Notes under the pieces: generated by a model
What the model saw: the letters and a program-made list of their open reading frames with translations, nothing else
Database searches by the model: none
Told to the model about the DNA's origin: nothing
Translations under genes and position numbers: made by a program
Source: Bacteroides ihuae
GTDB lineage: Bacteria; Bacteroidota; Bacteroidia; Bacteroidales; Bacteroidaceae
Assembly (NCBI RefSeq): GCF_900104585.1
Contig: NZ_FNVX01000006.1
Location: 1-64,000 of the forward strand
Length of the DNA: 64,000 nucleotides
Reading direction: 5' to 3'
In this document: positions 25,458 to 35,001 of the stretch, one piece after another
How positions within the stretch are numbered: position 1 is the first letter of the stretch
Layout of the letters: every line of letters starts with the position of its first letter

Positions 25458-27512
25458 TTAGGCAAAAAGATGATCAAAGAAAGAGTTATGCCTTTCCTTT
25501 GCGTTTGTCAAAAGATTCTGAAAAGTTATTGCTTCGATATGTAGATTTAAATCTCCATTAATTTTGTAATATGACCCAAAGGGAGTTCTACGCCAACCTT
25601 TATGTTCATTGAAATCTATCAGCTTATCTGGCATTTCATCCATTATAACATAGCCAAATTTAGGAGTATCCGTTGTAATCTTAACTATATTTTTGCGGTA
25701 GTTCTTTTTATCTTTTTCTTCACCATAGAGAAATTGATCAAAATATCCTTCTACTAAATCCGAAAATTCCCATCTAAAGTCGTTTTTTCTCTTTTGATGA
25801 GCAGTATCTCCAGGCCTCTTAAATTCAAAAATGACCATAGACTCCACTTCTCCGGCATCCCGACTACCATACGATATAGTATTATTTATCAGGTTTTTTT
25901 CATCGTTTATAAGAAGTAAATCGGGCTCCAAAGAGCTTTTAATTTGACTAAAAGAAGTAATTGATTTATCAGATGCAATAAATTTAAAAGTTGCAAATCT
26001 TTCATCCAATAACCAAAGATTATGATATTGATAGGTCAATTGCCTGTTAGTTAACCCCATAGGAAAAATCAAATTATGAATCATACTTTCTAATTCATAT
26101 TTACCATTTTCCTTAGCATCTAGCATCTTTTCGAAAAGATTTATAATTGCTTTTCGCCTAAAAAGATATTCAGCTAAACGATCGGAGTTATAAGCTGTTC
26201 GACCTTTGATAGATTGGACAATTTGCACTATCTGTTCTTCGTTTACTTCCTTCTGTTGAACAAACTTATCTATCCTCTCTTCTATTTTCTTATCCTCATT
26301 ATATGCTATCTTATGAAGATGCTCTTCTTTCTTCTCATCTGAGACATTGGGTGGAATTAATTCTAAAATATCCTGTCTATATATAAAGCTGGTATATTGA
26401 GGAGCTGACGTTTTAATATATTTTTTTACATCTTCAATACTTCGTTTTTTCGTTTCTTTCGCATAAGATTCGTAAATCACAGCAACCTCTTCAGCTATCC
26501 TCTTTAATATTTCTTCAATGCTAATAAGCGTATTATCTTCTCGAAATAAATTAGTCTCATCATTGCTATCTGGAATTTTGAATCCTGTCCTTGAATTATT
26601 TACATGAGCGTCCAAATAAGAAGAAACCACATATATATCTAAAAATTTGGATTCTCCATTCTCTGATATTGGATAATTATATAAAGAATCAACTTTTGAC
26701 AAGTCTTTTTTACTTCCTACAGTTCTTGAATTTGCACAGAAGTTTACATAATTATTTTTCCGATTTGTTTCCTTATTTGACTTTAGGATATATAGCAGAA
26801 AATCCTCATCCCTAACTTTAATAGATTTTTCCTTATCTTTAGCTTCAATTTTAAAATAGTTCTCAACTGATAGCGATTCACTTAAGCTATCGTTGGTGTT
26901 TTCAATAATATTTATTTGTGGCAAGGTATTGCTTAAATAATAAATAAAGCAATGCTCCTTTATTCCCTTAGCTATCTCTTCAGCATTCTTAGTTGTAGCT
27001 GATAATAGTTCTTCATTCCAACACTCAATTAATTTCACCTTTGTTTGGGCATCCTGTTGATCTTTAAGTACATCTTTAACGTCAGCATAAATTTCTTTTT
27101 CAGCATCAAAAGAGAAGCGTCGTCTATACCAAAAGTCATTTTCTTCATAAATACTGATGACTTCTATTCGCTTGAACATGGCAAGGATTGTAAATCGACC
27201 TACGCCTTTGCAGCCATATTTCTTATTTATTTTACTAAAAGGAGCTTTAAATGATGTGAAATTTTCTTCAGTAAAACCTTGCCCATTATCAACAATAGTT
27301 ACATTCAAAATTGGGTCAGGTTCTTTGTCGAATAAATTTAAAGCTTTATTCTCTCTTCGTTGTCGTTCAATAAAAACATCTATTCTTTTGTTTTCTCTAT
27401 TTGTTTTGCAAAGACTGATTATTGAATTTACTATAGATTCATAAATTGGAAGCAATGCTTCTGATTTTGTTAAGTCTACTGAATCTATAATATCTTGTGC
27501 GCTTACTTCCAT
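25458..27512 (-). CDS. GHKL ATPase with C-terminal PD-(D/E)XK-like nuclease motif
   Basis: 684 aa. The N-terminal ATPase is of the MutL/Hsp90/MORC (GHKL) type. Motif N is IYESIVNSIISL (~23-34), G1 VDNGQGF (~74-80), and G2 YGCKGVGRFTIL (~99-110). A long middle region (to ~500) is helical and charged. Near the C-terminus EPDLLLIND (Asp531) and VIFEFKRPG (Glu563, Lys565) give a D...E-x-K nuclease pattern. Prokaryotic MORC-like ATPases are known beside restriction-modification genes, so DNA surveillance with cleavage is a reasonable inference. The gene lies inside the block bounded by R2a/R2b, next to the AbiE genes and 3 kb from a type I restriction operon. No known defence system is recognised with certainty. 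Confidence 0.65.
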   Translation of the reverse strand: MEVSAQDIIDSVDLTKSEALLPIYESIVNSIISLCKTNRENKRIDVFIERQRRENKALNLFDKEPDPILNVTIVDNGQGFTEENFTSFKAPFSKINKKYGCKGVGRFTILAMFKRIEVISIYEENDFWYRRRFSFDAEKEIYADVKDVLKDQQDAQTKVKLIECWNEELLSATTKNAEEIAKGIKEHCFIYYLSNTLPQINIIENTNDSLSESLSVENYFKIEAKDKEKSIKVRDEDFLLYILKSNKETNRKNNYVNFCANSRTVGSKKDLSKVDSLYNYPISENGESKFLDIYVVSSYLDAHVNNSRTGFKIPDSNDETNLFREDNTLISIEEILKRIAEEVAVIYESYAKETKKRSIEDVKKYIKTSAPQYTSFIYRQDILELIPPNVSDEKKEEHLHKIAYNEDKKIEERIDKFVQQKEVNEEQIVQIVQSIKGRTAYNSDRLAEYLFRRKAIINLFEKMLDAKENGKYELESMIHNLIFPMGLTNRQLTYQYHNLWLLDERFATFKFIASDKSITSFSQIKSSLEPDLLLINDEKNLINNTISYGSRDAGEVESMVIFEFKRPGDTAHQKRKNDFRWEFSDLVEGYFDQFLYGEEKDKKNYRKNIVKITTDTPKFGYVIMDEMPDKLIDFNEHKGWRRTPFGSYYKINGDLNLHIEAITFQNLLTNAKERHNSFFDHLFA

Positions 27513-28186
27513 ATAGGTGTCATTTTCCTGCGAAGGTATTAAAAATACATTCTCGTCAATAATAAATAAATAAAAAATAGCTTTTTACAAAATAAAAAGC
27601 ATAGAAGACTACCAACATTATGTTGTTCAGCATAGATTTAATCCAACTCTTCATCCCATAATTGTAATTATTGAAATTCTTTAAAATCGCAAATAGTATC
27701 CGAATTGGCTTGAGTGTTAATATCTGGCTGATAATCTTCAGGGGCTTTTTCTTCATTTTTATTTTAGCCCTTATCTTTGCAAATATTCCATCTACTAAAA
27801 GAAGCAGCAAATAAAAAGCATCGCAGTTTCTGGTGCTGCAACAATATATTCAAATATGGCTCTGCCAATCACGGGGCCTACGATAATTGTTATAATCCAG
27901 ATTCTGAAGGTTATGGTAATAAATGGACGAGAGTTATAAAGATCGTAGCACTAACAAAATAATACTATAAAATTCGTTGGTAAAAGAGAAAGTCGGCTGT
28001 GAGTTGGAGCAAAAAAATATCCAATATTACATTTAGACGCAAAATTGGATGGCATTTTTCAATTTACTGATTTTCAGTTTTATCGCGGAAAGATAGGTCG
28101 GTGAACCCTCCCTTCCAAAGATCTTTTTGCACATGATAAATACAAAAGCCTTAATATTCAACCCTATAAATTTCCCTAAACACTTT
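27513..28186. other. 675-bp A+T-rich gap without a clear gene
   Basis: A minus-strand frame of 66 codons (27556-27756, with a hydrophobic end FYAFYFVKSYFLFIYY) lies 43 nt upstream of the GHKL gene and could encode a small membrane protein, but I see no ribosome site or homologue. A plus-strand TATCTTTG at 27772-27779 is not followed by a recognisable gene. Confidence 0.25.
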
Positions 28187-28233
28187 TATCACATTTTTGG
28201 CAATACAGGTTGTTTATTGCCAAAAATGTGATA
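28187..28233. promoter_or_regulatory. perfect 19+19 bp operator palindrome of the AbiE operon
   Basis: TATCACATTTTTGGCAATA (28187-28205) and its exact reverse complement (28215-28233) flank a 9-nt spacer. The right arm runs into the -7 element TATATTTG (28232-28239), and the ATG of AbiEi follows at 28257. In characterised AbiE systems the antitoxin binds inverted repeats in its own promoter. This palindrome is the obvious candidate here and would block the -33 to -7 region. Confidence 0.7.
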
Positions 28234-28256
28234 TATTTGGCCTCATATTATGTTAT

Positions 28257-28979
28257 ATGGTAACAACGAACGACATATTAAATTTTGCATTTGCACATAA
28301 GGTGTTTACCCGCAAAGAATTAATTGCCAATTTAAAGAGTGAAGATCAAGTTGGTTCATCCGGAACTCTTTCTGAGCAACTGAACCGCCTAATAAAATCG
28401 GGTCAATTACTTCGTATTGAAAGAGGTGTTTATAAATTACCCGATGATGCAAGAAAGGATTTTTCGGTAGTATGCTCCGAAGAGATGAGACGGATAAATC
28501 AACAAATAAAAGCTCTGTTTCCCTTTGTTGACTATTGCTTATGGTCGGCCTCTACGCTTATGCCTTACATGCACCACATCCCCAATCTGAATCTTTTGTT
28601 TGTTGATGTGGAACGTGAGGTAACTGAATCGATTTTTAATCTTTTAAACGCCGATAGCAATAAACGGGTTTTTCTGCTGCCTTCGCCCACCGACTTTGAA
28701 CGATATATAAGTACCAACGAAGCAATTATCATTCGCCCTTTAATATCTGAATCGCCATTACAATTGGTGGAGGGTATAAACACCCCGACAATAGAAAAGG
28801 TGCTGGTGGATATTGTGGGGGATGTGGAATTTTCGTTTTTACAGGGTTCGGAGATAAACTATGTTTATACAACAATTTTTGAAAGGCACAACGTAAATAA
28901 AAACAAGCTCCTACGCTACGCCGTCCGTCGGGGACGGAAGGAAGAAGTCGAGCAACTAATAAACGCCAATAAATTATGA
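28257..28979 (+). CDS. AbiEi-type antitoxin and autoregulator
   Basis: 240 aa from the ATG at 28257, because an earlier start would lie inside the operator palindrome. The N-terminal winged helix (~5-60) contains KVFTRKELIANL, GTLSEQLNRLIKSGQLLRIE and RGVYKLP, the classic AbiEi_4-type start. The remainder matches the antitoxin C-terminal domain (YCLWSASTLMPYMHHIP, VEREVTESIFNLL). It should neutralise the type IV toxin without binding it and repress the operon. Its stop overlaps the toxin ATG by 4 nt (ATGA). The promoter is at 28232-28239. Confidence 0.8.
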   Translation: MVTTNDILNFAFAHKVFTRKELIANLKSEDQVGSSGTLSEQLNRLIKSGQLLRIERGVYKLPDDARKDFSVVCSEEMRRINQQIKALFPFVDYCLWSASTLMPYMHHIPNLNLLFVDVEREVTESIFNLLNADSNKRVFLLPSPTDFERYISTNEAIIIRPLISESPLQLVEGINTPTIEKVLVDIVGDVEFSFLQGSEINYVYTTIFERHNVNKNKLLRYAVRRGRKEEVEQLINANKL

Positions 28980-30049
28980 TTCACCCCGATAGTCGAACAA
29001 TAGAATGGATGACGCACGTAGCTGCTGAAAACAAGTTTTCAGATATTGCACTAATTGAGAAATCAATAAGGGCTTTTTCGCTACTCGAATCCTTAGTGTT
29101 ATCAGGTTGTCCTTTTGTATTCAAAGGCGGTACGGCATTAATGCTTCACATGGATAGCGCAAAGCGACTTTCCATTGACATTGATATCATTTGCCCTCCC
29201 GGCACTAACATTGAAGAATTTATACAGAAACATGCTCAGAAATACGGCTTTGGTGATGTGAGATTAGTAGAGCGAGTTACAGCATATAATATCCCGAAAA
29301 CGCATGCTAAATTCTTCTATCAGGTAACTTACATTACCAATGCCGAAACAGAATGTATTCTTCTTGATGTATTGTTCGAGGATATTCATTATCATGACAT
29401 TGAGCAACTACCTATCCAAAGTCGTTTCTTGAAACTGGAAGGTGAACCGATACTGGTAAATGTTCCGGGCAAAGCCGATATGTTGGGCGATAAACTTACT
29501 GCTTTTGCCCCAAACACTACGGGTATTCCTTATTTCAAAGGAGATAAAGATTGTTCAATGGAAATCATAAAGCAGCTTTTTGATATTGCCTCTTTGTTTG
29601 ACGTAATCAACGATTTAACTGTAGTTGCCAAAACATTCCAAAAGTTTGCCACCGTTGAGTTGCAATACAGAAATCTTGATCCTGAAAATATTACTCAAGT
29701 ACTTGATGATATATTTCAAACCTCACTTTGCATATGCTTGAAAGGTCAGGTAACACCCGACACTTTCAAACTCCTTCAAACAGGAACAAAAAGAATACAA
29801 AGCTTTATTCATAGCGAGAAATACAACATTGACAGTGCCATAGTCAACGCATCTAAAGCAGCATATCTTTCTGCGTTGATTACTAATGAAATTACAACCG
29901 CAGAACATTTCGATCCTCAAAAGATCGAGCCGTTGCGTGATGCTGTTATTAAAGCACCTCTAAACACCAAACTCAACAAACTCAGAAAGTCAAATATTGA
30001 AGCTTTCTTTTACTGGAATGAGATAAGTAAACTGAAAAATAAACAATAA
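28976..30049 (+). CDS. AbiEii nucleotidyltransferase toxin
   Basis: 357 aa. The nucleotidyltransferase core is FVFKGGTALMLHMD (~48-60) followed by AKRLSIDIDI, with Asp68 and Asp70 as metal ligands. A later basic segment (VPGKADMLGDKLTAFAPNT) matches AbiEii motif IV, which has the catalytic Lys or Asp. Relatives transfer nucleotides to tRNA acceptor ends or otherwise block growth during phage infection. All core residues look intact. Translational coupling to AbiEi keeps their ratio fixed. The 3' end lies 58 nt before direct repeat R2b. Confidence 0.85.
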   Translation: MIHPDSRTIEWMTHVAAENKFSDIALIEKSIRAFSLLESLVLSGCPFVFKGGTALMLHMDSAKRLSIDIDIICPPGTNIEEFIQKHAQKYGFGDVRLVERVTAYNIPKTHAKFFYQVTYITNAETECILLDVLFEDIHYHDIEQLPIQSRFLKLEGEPILVNVPGKADMLGDKLTAFAPNTTGIPYFKGDKDCSMEIIKQLFDIASLFDVINDLTVVAKTFQKFATVELQYRNLDPENITQVLDDIFQTSLCICLKGQVTPDTFKLLQTGTKRIQSFIHSEKYNIDSAIVNASKAAYLSALITNEITTAEHFDPQKIEPLRDAVIKAPLNTKLNKLRKSNIEAFFYWNEISKLKNKQ

Positions 30050-30100
30050 TATTTTTTTTCTTAATAAGCAAAAAAATAAAAAACCTGTAGATTTTCAACG

Positions 30101-30520
30101 TTGTCAGCAGAGAGATATAACATCAAGGGCAAGGATACCATTTCAGGCAACTGCAAATTCTACTTGAATGATTTGAGCTATCGCAACTATCTTTATTCGG
30201 GGTATGGCTATGACCTTGGTTATCTCTTGGAAAACGCTGTCTATTTGAGTTTGAGGCGTGCAGGTTATCAGGTTTATGTGGGATCAATCAAAGATGCAGA
30301 GGTTGATTTCGTCGCTATAAAGGGTGATAAGAAACTATACTTACAAGTTACGCTTCAATTGACAGAAGAGCAGGCAGTCGAAAGAGAGTATCATCCATTA
30401 AAGCTCATAGATGATAATTTCGATAAATATGTAGTGAGTATGGACGACTATAAAATCCCCACAAACGAGGGTATTGAACATATCTCAGCGTGGAATTTAG
30501 ACGATATTTTAAAGAAATAG
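30101..30520 (+). pseudogene. DUF4143 C-terminal fragment of an AAA_14 ATPase
   Basis: 139 codons without an ATG, starting inside the family at SAERYNIKGKDTISGN. It reads through GYGYDLGYLLENAVYLSLRR, the nuclease-like VYVGSIKDAEVDFVAIKGDK (E-x-D-F, then K) and ends normally in HISAWNLDDILKK. The ATPase domain is missing, so it should not act by itself. If recombination joined the remnant at 24831 to this piece through the shared 282 nt, the normal C-terminus would be restored, although the deletion near 25040 would remain. Confidence 0.7.
30108..30389 (+). repeat. direct repeat R2b (DUF4143 segment)
   Basis: Second copy of 25071-25352. Unlike copy a, it continues without a break into the true C-terminal end of the DUF4143 frame. 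Confidence 0.9.
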
Positions 30521-30624
30521 ACTATTAACAACCCGATCTAAGCATATATATATATATAAAAGCACGATCTTTCTTTATACACATCAAGGCCACATACGTT
30601 ATTCATAATTAGCTCTTTTATGGT

Positions 30625-30632
30625 TATATTTG
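30625..30632 (+). promoter_or_regulatory. -7 element of the hsd operon
   Basis: TATATTTG, about 165 nt before the hsdR ATG at 30797. The stretch 30521-30796 is otherwise empty except for a short TA microsatellite at 30545-30558. Confidence 0.4.
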
Positions 30633-30796
30633 CAAGATACTCTATTTTCGGAAATACTTGATAAATAAACGAGCGGGATGGTCTTTATTTTTGTTGAGCA
30701 CGCTTATAACTCAGGATTTTTATGTAGGTTTGTAGACAATTGATGTATTGCGTCTTTCTAGTAAAGCATTGTATTGTATTAGCTCAAAACATAGGC

Positions 30797-33787
30797 ATGA
30801 ACAGAGAAAAACAGATTGAAGATAGCTTTATTCAAAAGCTAACAGAACTTAAATACACATACCGTGAAGATATTCGTGATAGAAATGCACTGGAGCAAAA
30901 CTTTAGGGCAAAGTTCGAGTCGCTAAACAGAGTCCGTTTATCAGATACTGAGTTTAGGCGTTTGCTTGATGAAATTATTAGTGCTGATGTATTCGCAGCT
31001 TCTAAGAAGCTACGAGGTGTTAACACTTTTATGCGCGAAGATGATACACCGTTGCAGTACACACTGGCTAATATCAAAGATTGGTGTAAAAATGACTATG
31101 AGGTAATTAATCAGTTGCGCATAAACACCAACAACAGCTACCATCGGTATGATGTGATTATATTGATCAATGGTATTCCTGTGGTGCAGGTCGAGTTAAA
31201 GGCTTCGGATGTGAGTCCTCGTCGTGCCATGCAACAGATTGTTGATTATAAGAATGACGCAGGTAATGGATATACAAACACATTGCTATGCTTCATGCAG
31301 CTATTTATTGTAAGCAATCAGGGAAACACTCACTACTTTACAAACAACAACAACCATCATTTCAATTTCAGTGCCGAAGAGCAATTTTTGCCTGTCTATC
31401 AATACGCAACAGAATCAAACAGAAGAATACGTGGTCTTGATGCTTTTTCTTCGGCATTTCTCTCTAAGTGCATACTCGGTGAGATGATCAGCCGCTACAT
31501 GGTTCTGGTTGCCAGCGAGCAAAAGCTGCTCATCATGCGACCATATCAGATATATGCGGTAAAAGCAATCATTGACTGTATTCATCAAAACAGGGGCAAC
31601 GGCTATGTGTGGCACACCACGGGTAGCGGTAAAACGCTCACTTCATTCAAAGCTGCTACTCTTTTGAAAGATAACCCTGATATTGACAAATGTTTGTTTG
31701 TGGTTGACCGCAAGGACTTGGATAGGCAAACACGTGAAGAGTTTAACAGGTTTCAAGAGAACTGTGTAGAAGAAAACACCAATACGGACACACTGGTAAG
31801 GCGTATGCTGTCAGACGACTATGCCGACAAGGTCATTGTTACTACCATTCAAAAGCTGGGCATTGCGCTTGACACATCACCAAAGAAAGAGAATGAGAGA
31901 GAAAACAAATACATTGATCACTTAATTCATTTGAAGAATAAGAAGATTGTGTTCATTTTCGATGAGTGCCACCGCTCTCAATTCGGAGATAACCACAAAG
32001 CTATCAAAGAGTTTTTTCCCAACTCGCAACTTTTTGGCTTCACCGGCACGCCTATATTTGATGAAAATGCCACGTACACCAAAATAGATGGTGAAGAAGC
32101 TTCCTACAAAATAACGGAAGACCTATTCCCCAGCAGGCTGCACTCCTATACCATCACTCACGCTATTGAAGATAAAAACGTGTTGCGTTTTCACGTTGAT
32201 TACTTCAAGCCCAAAGAAACGGATGTTCGTATAGCAGATGGTACGTTGAAAAAACAGGCGATAGTAGATGCTATCTTGTCGAAACACGATGCGGCAACCC
32301 ATTCACGTAGATTCAACGCTGTGTTTGCCACCGCCTCCATCAATGACGCTATTGAGTATTACGAACTGTTTGGCAGAACGCAGAAAAAGTTACAGAAGCA
32401 AAATGAAGATTTTGAACCGCTTCACATAGCTTGTGTATTTTCGCCACCTGCTCAGGGCAACAAGGATGTTCAGCAGATGCAGGAAGATTTGCCACAAGAA
32501 CAAATTGATAATAGCAAAGACCCCGAAGAAAAGAAAAGGGCACTGAAAATAATTATAGATGACTATAACGAACAGTACGGTACCAACCACTCCATAGCAG
32601 ATTTTGATACCTACTATCAGGATGTACAGAAGCGTATCAAAGACCAGAAATATAGCAATAAAGACTATGCGCACAAGAATAAAATAGATATAACCATTGT
32701 GGTTGATATGTTGCTTACGGGCTTTGACTCAAAGTATCTCAATACGCTGTATGTAGATAAAAACCTGAAATATCACGGTTTGATACAAGCCTTTTCGCGT
32801 ACGAACCGTATTTTGAACGATACCAAACCGTATGGCAATATCTTAGACTTCCGAGGTCAGGAAGATGCCGTTAATGAAGCCATTGCCATATTCTCCGGTG
32901 AAAATATTGATAACCCCAGACAAATATGGTTGGTAGATCCTGCCCCGAAAGTGATAGAAAAATTCCAAGAAGCCGTTCTAAAGCTAAACGAATACATGCA
33001 TTCGCAGGGACTGGAATGCCAGGCAGAAGAAGTGTACAACTTGCAGGGTGACGATGCCCGTGCGGGCTTCATCAATTGCTTCAAAGAAGTACAGCGATAC
33101 AAGATGCAACTGGAGCAATACACTGATATAGGTGAGCAGGACAAAGCACTAATTGAAGAACTGCTGCCCGAAGAAACAATGCGATCATTCCGTGGAGCCT
33201 ATCTGGAAACTGCCCAAGAGCTGCGCAAATTGCAAGAAAAAAGCAAAGGTGCTGAGGTAAGCCCGGTGGTCGATGAACTTGATTTTGAGTTTGTGCTGTT
33301 CGCTTCGGCCATTATCGACTACGATTATATAATGGCATTGATAGCCCGCTATACCAATAGCGGCGGCAGCAAGCAACGAATGACCAAAGAGCAGTTAATT
33401 AACCTTGTGGCATCGAGTTCCAACCTGCTTGATGAACAGGATGATATTCGGGAGTACATCAATAATCTTGATGTGGTGAATGGCAAAACGGAGCAGGAAA
33501 TAAAAGATGGCTACCAGGCATTTAAAGCCGAGAAATACGATAAGAAATTAGTTGCTATTGCCAACAAGCACGGCATTACTGCCGATTCATTGCGTGCGTT
33601 TGTAGAACAAATAATGAGCCGCATGATTTTTGACGGTGAAAGATTAAATGATTTGTTAGCTCCGCTGGAGCTGGGATGGAAAGCTCGCAGCAAAGCCGAA
33701 CTGGCATTGATGGAAGATCTGATTCCACTATTAAAACGTTTTGCCGGCGAACAAGAAATTTCGGGACTTTCAGCTTATGAAGATTAA
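30797..33787 (+). CDS. hsdR: type I restriction enzyme R subunit
   Basis: 996 aa from the ATG at 30797 (MNREKQIEDSFIQKL). The earlier in-frame ATGs give an untypical, Cys-rich start. The N-terminal nuclease domain has YDVIILINGIPVVQVELKAS (D...E-x-K) at ~120-140. The SF2 motor has motif I VWHTTGSGKTLTSF (~270), motif II FDECHRSQFG, motif III GFTGTPIF and motif VI AFSRTNRIL. A helical C-terminus docks on the methylase core. With HsdM and HsdS it would translocate DNA and cut at a distance when the site is unmethylated. It is the first gene of a four-gene operon. Confidence 0.92.
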   Translation: MNREKQIEDSFIQKLTELKYTYREDIRDRNALEQNFRAKFESLNRVRLSDTEFRRLLDEIISADVFAASKKLRGVNTFMREDDTPLQYTLANIKDWCKNDYEVINQLRINTNNSYHRYDVIILINGIPVVQVELKASDVSPRRAMQQIVDYKNDAGNGYTNTLLCFMQLFIVSNQGNTHYFTNNNNHHFNFSAEEQFLPVYQYATESNRRIRGLDAFSSAFLSKCILGEMISRYMVLVASEQKLLIMRPYQIYAVKAIIDCIHQNRGNGYVWHTTGSGKTLTSFKAATLLKDNPDIDKCLFVVDRKDLDRQTREEFNRFQENCVEENTNTDTLVRRMLSDDYADKVIVTTIQKLGIALDTSPKKENERENKYIDHLIHLKNKKIVFIFDECHRSQFGDNHKAIKEFFPNSQLFGFTGTPIFDENATYTKIDGEEASYKITEDLFPSRLHSYTITHAIEDKNVLRFHVDYFKPKETDVRIADGTLKKQAIVDAILSKHDAATHSRRFNAVFATASINDAIEYYELFGRTQKKLQKQNEDFEPLHIACVFSPPAQGNKDVQQMQEDLPQEQIDNSKDPEEKKRALKIIIDDYNEQYGTNHSIADFDTYYQDVQKRIKDQKYSNKDYAHKNKIDITIVVDMLLTGFDSKYLNTLYVDKNLKYHGLIQAFSRTNRILNDTKPYGNILDFRGQEDAVNEAIAIFSGENIDNPRQIWLVDPAPKVIEKFQEAVLKLNEYMHSQGLECQAEEVYNLQGDDARAGFINCFKEVQRYKMQLEQYTDIGEQDKALIEELLPEETMRSFRGAYLETAQELRKLQEKSKGAEVSPVVDELDFEFVLFASAIIDYDYIMALIARYTNSGGSKQRMTKEQLINLVASSSNLLDEQDDIREYINNLDVVNGKTEQEIKDGYQAFKAEKYDKKLVAIANKHGITADSLRAFVEQIMSRMIFDGERLNDLLAPLELGWKARSKAELALMEDLIPLLKRFAGEQEISGLSAYED

Positions 33788-33788
33788 T

Positions 33789-35000
33789 ATGAAGATAAAA
33801 AACAATGATATAAAAACAGTTGCTCCTCCTTTACGGTTTCCTGAGTTTCGGGATGCTGAGGGGTGGGAACAAACAATACTTGAAAATACCTGTGAGATGC
33901 AAGCAGGTAAGTTTGTACCTGCTTCTAATATTTACGAGAAAAGAGAAAATGAAATGTATCCTTGTTACGGAGGAAACGGCCTACGAGGATATACATATTC
34001 ATTTACGCACTCAGGAGTTTATTTATTAATTGGCAGACAAGGGGCTTTATGCGGAAATGTTACTTTTGTAGATGATACATTTCATGCAACAGAACATGCT
34101 GTGGTCGTAACATGTAAAGAAGGAATCGTTCCTCGTTGGCTATACTATCAATTAACTAAATCTAATCTTAATCAATATGCTACTGGCCAAGCCCAACCAG
34201 GTCTTTCAGTTGAAGTTATTAAGAAAATAGCTGTTTCTATTCCAAAAGAGATCAATAAGCAAATAGGAAATAAAGAGCAACAAAAAATAGCTGATTGTTT
34301 AGGTAGCCTAGATGATTTAATAAGTGCCGTAACAGATAAGATAGAGACACTGAAAGAGTACAAAAAGGGACTAATGCAACAGCTATTCCCCGCCGAAGGC
34401 AAAACCACTCCCACCCTACGCTTCCCTGAATTTCAGAATGCAGGAGAATGGGAAGAAATTTTACTAGGTAATATCTCAACATTTATAAATGGTAGAGCAT
34501 ACAAGCAAAATGAATTATTGGAATCAGGAAAATATAGAGTTCTTAGAGTAGGCAATTTCTTCTCCAATAACAATTGGTATTATTCAAATTTAGAGCTAGA
34601 AGACAACAAATATTGTATCAAAGGAGATCTTCTCTACGCATGGTCTGCATCATTTGGTCCAAGAATGTGGAATGAGGAAAAAGTAATTTTTCACTATCAC
34701 ATTTGGAAAGTAATAGAACATAAAGGCATTAGTAAAGATTTTCTATTTACTTTACTAAGCTATGAAACTGAACGGATAAAAAAACAGCAAGCAAAAGGTT
34801 TAGGCCTTCTACATATAACCAAAGAAGCTATTGAAAGTTGGAAGACGAGAATAACTAAAAATGTCTTAGAACAGCAGAAAATAGCAGATTCCCTTTCATC
34901 TGTGGACGAACTCATATCAGCCGAAACAGACAAACTTGATCAGCTAAAAACTCACAAAAAAGGCTTAATGCAACAATTATTTCCAACCATAAACAAATAA
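33789..35000 (+). CDS. hsdS: type I restriction enzyme specificity subunit
   Basis: 403 aa from the ATG at 33789, one base after the hsdR stop. The ATG at 33777 is also possible and would overlap. Two target-recognition domains each begin with a LRFPEFxxAEGWE-like segment (~14 and ~215). Each ends in a conserved coiled-coil (DDLISAVTDKIETLKEYKKG and DELISAETDKLDQLKTHKKG, both followed by LMQQLFP). The two domains differ, so the recognised DNA is a split asymmetric site, which is not predictable by eye. No second hsdS copy or inverted-repeat pair is present, so there is no sign of a shufflon. Confidence 0.92.
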   Translation: MKIKNNDIKTVAPPLRFPEFRDAEGWEQTILENTCEMQAGKFVPASNIYEKRENEMYPCYGGNGLRGYTYSFTHSGVYLLIGRQGALCGNVTFVDDTFHATEHAVVVTCKEGIVPRWLYYQLTKSNLNQYATGQAQPGLSVEVIKKIAVSIPKEINKQIGNKEQQKIADCLGSLDDLISAVTDKIETLKEYKKGLMQQLFPAEGKTTPTLRFPEFQNAGEWEEILLGNISTFINGRAYKQNELLESGKYRVLRVGNFFSNNNWYYSNLELEDNKYCIKGDLLYAWSASFGPRMWNEEKVIFHYHIWKVIEHKGISKDFLFTLLSYETERIKKQQAKGLGLLHITKEAIESWKTRITKNVLEQQKIADSLSSVDELISAETDKLDQLKTHKKGLMQQLFPTINK

Positions 35001-35001
35001 T

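Noticed and set aside
27772..27779. Promoter of a small RNA or gene in the gap before AbiE
   Set aside because: TATCTTTG is present, but there is no -33 element and no recognisable transcript unit after it.
30545..30558. TA microsatellite as a phase-variation switch of the hsd operon
   Set aside because: It is short (seven units), lies ahead of the likely -7 element and is not between the promoter elements, so an effect is doubtful.
33789..35000. hsdS as part of a phase-variable shufflon
   Set aside because: Only one hsdS, no recombinase gene and no inverted copies of its target domains in the window. The internal similarity is the normal pair of conserved coiled-coil segments.
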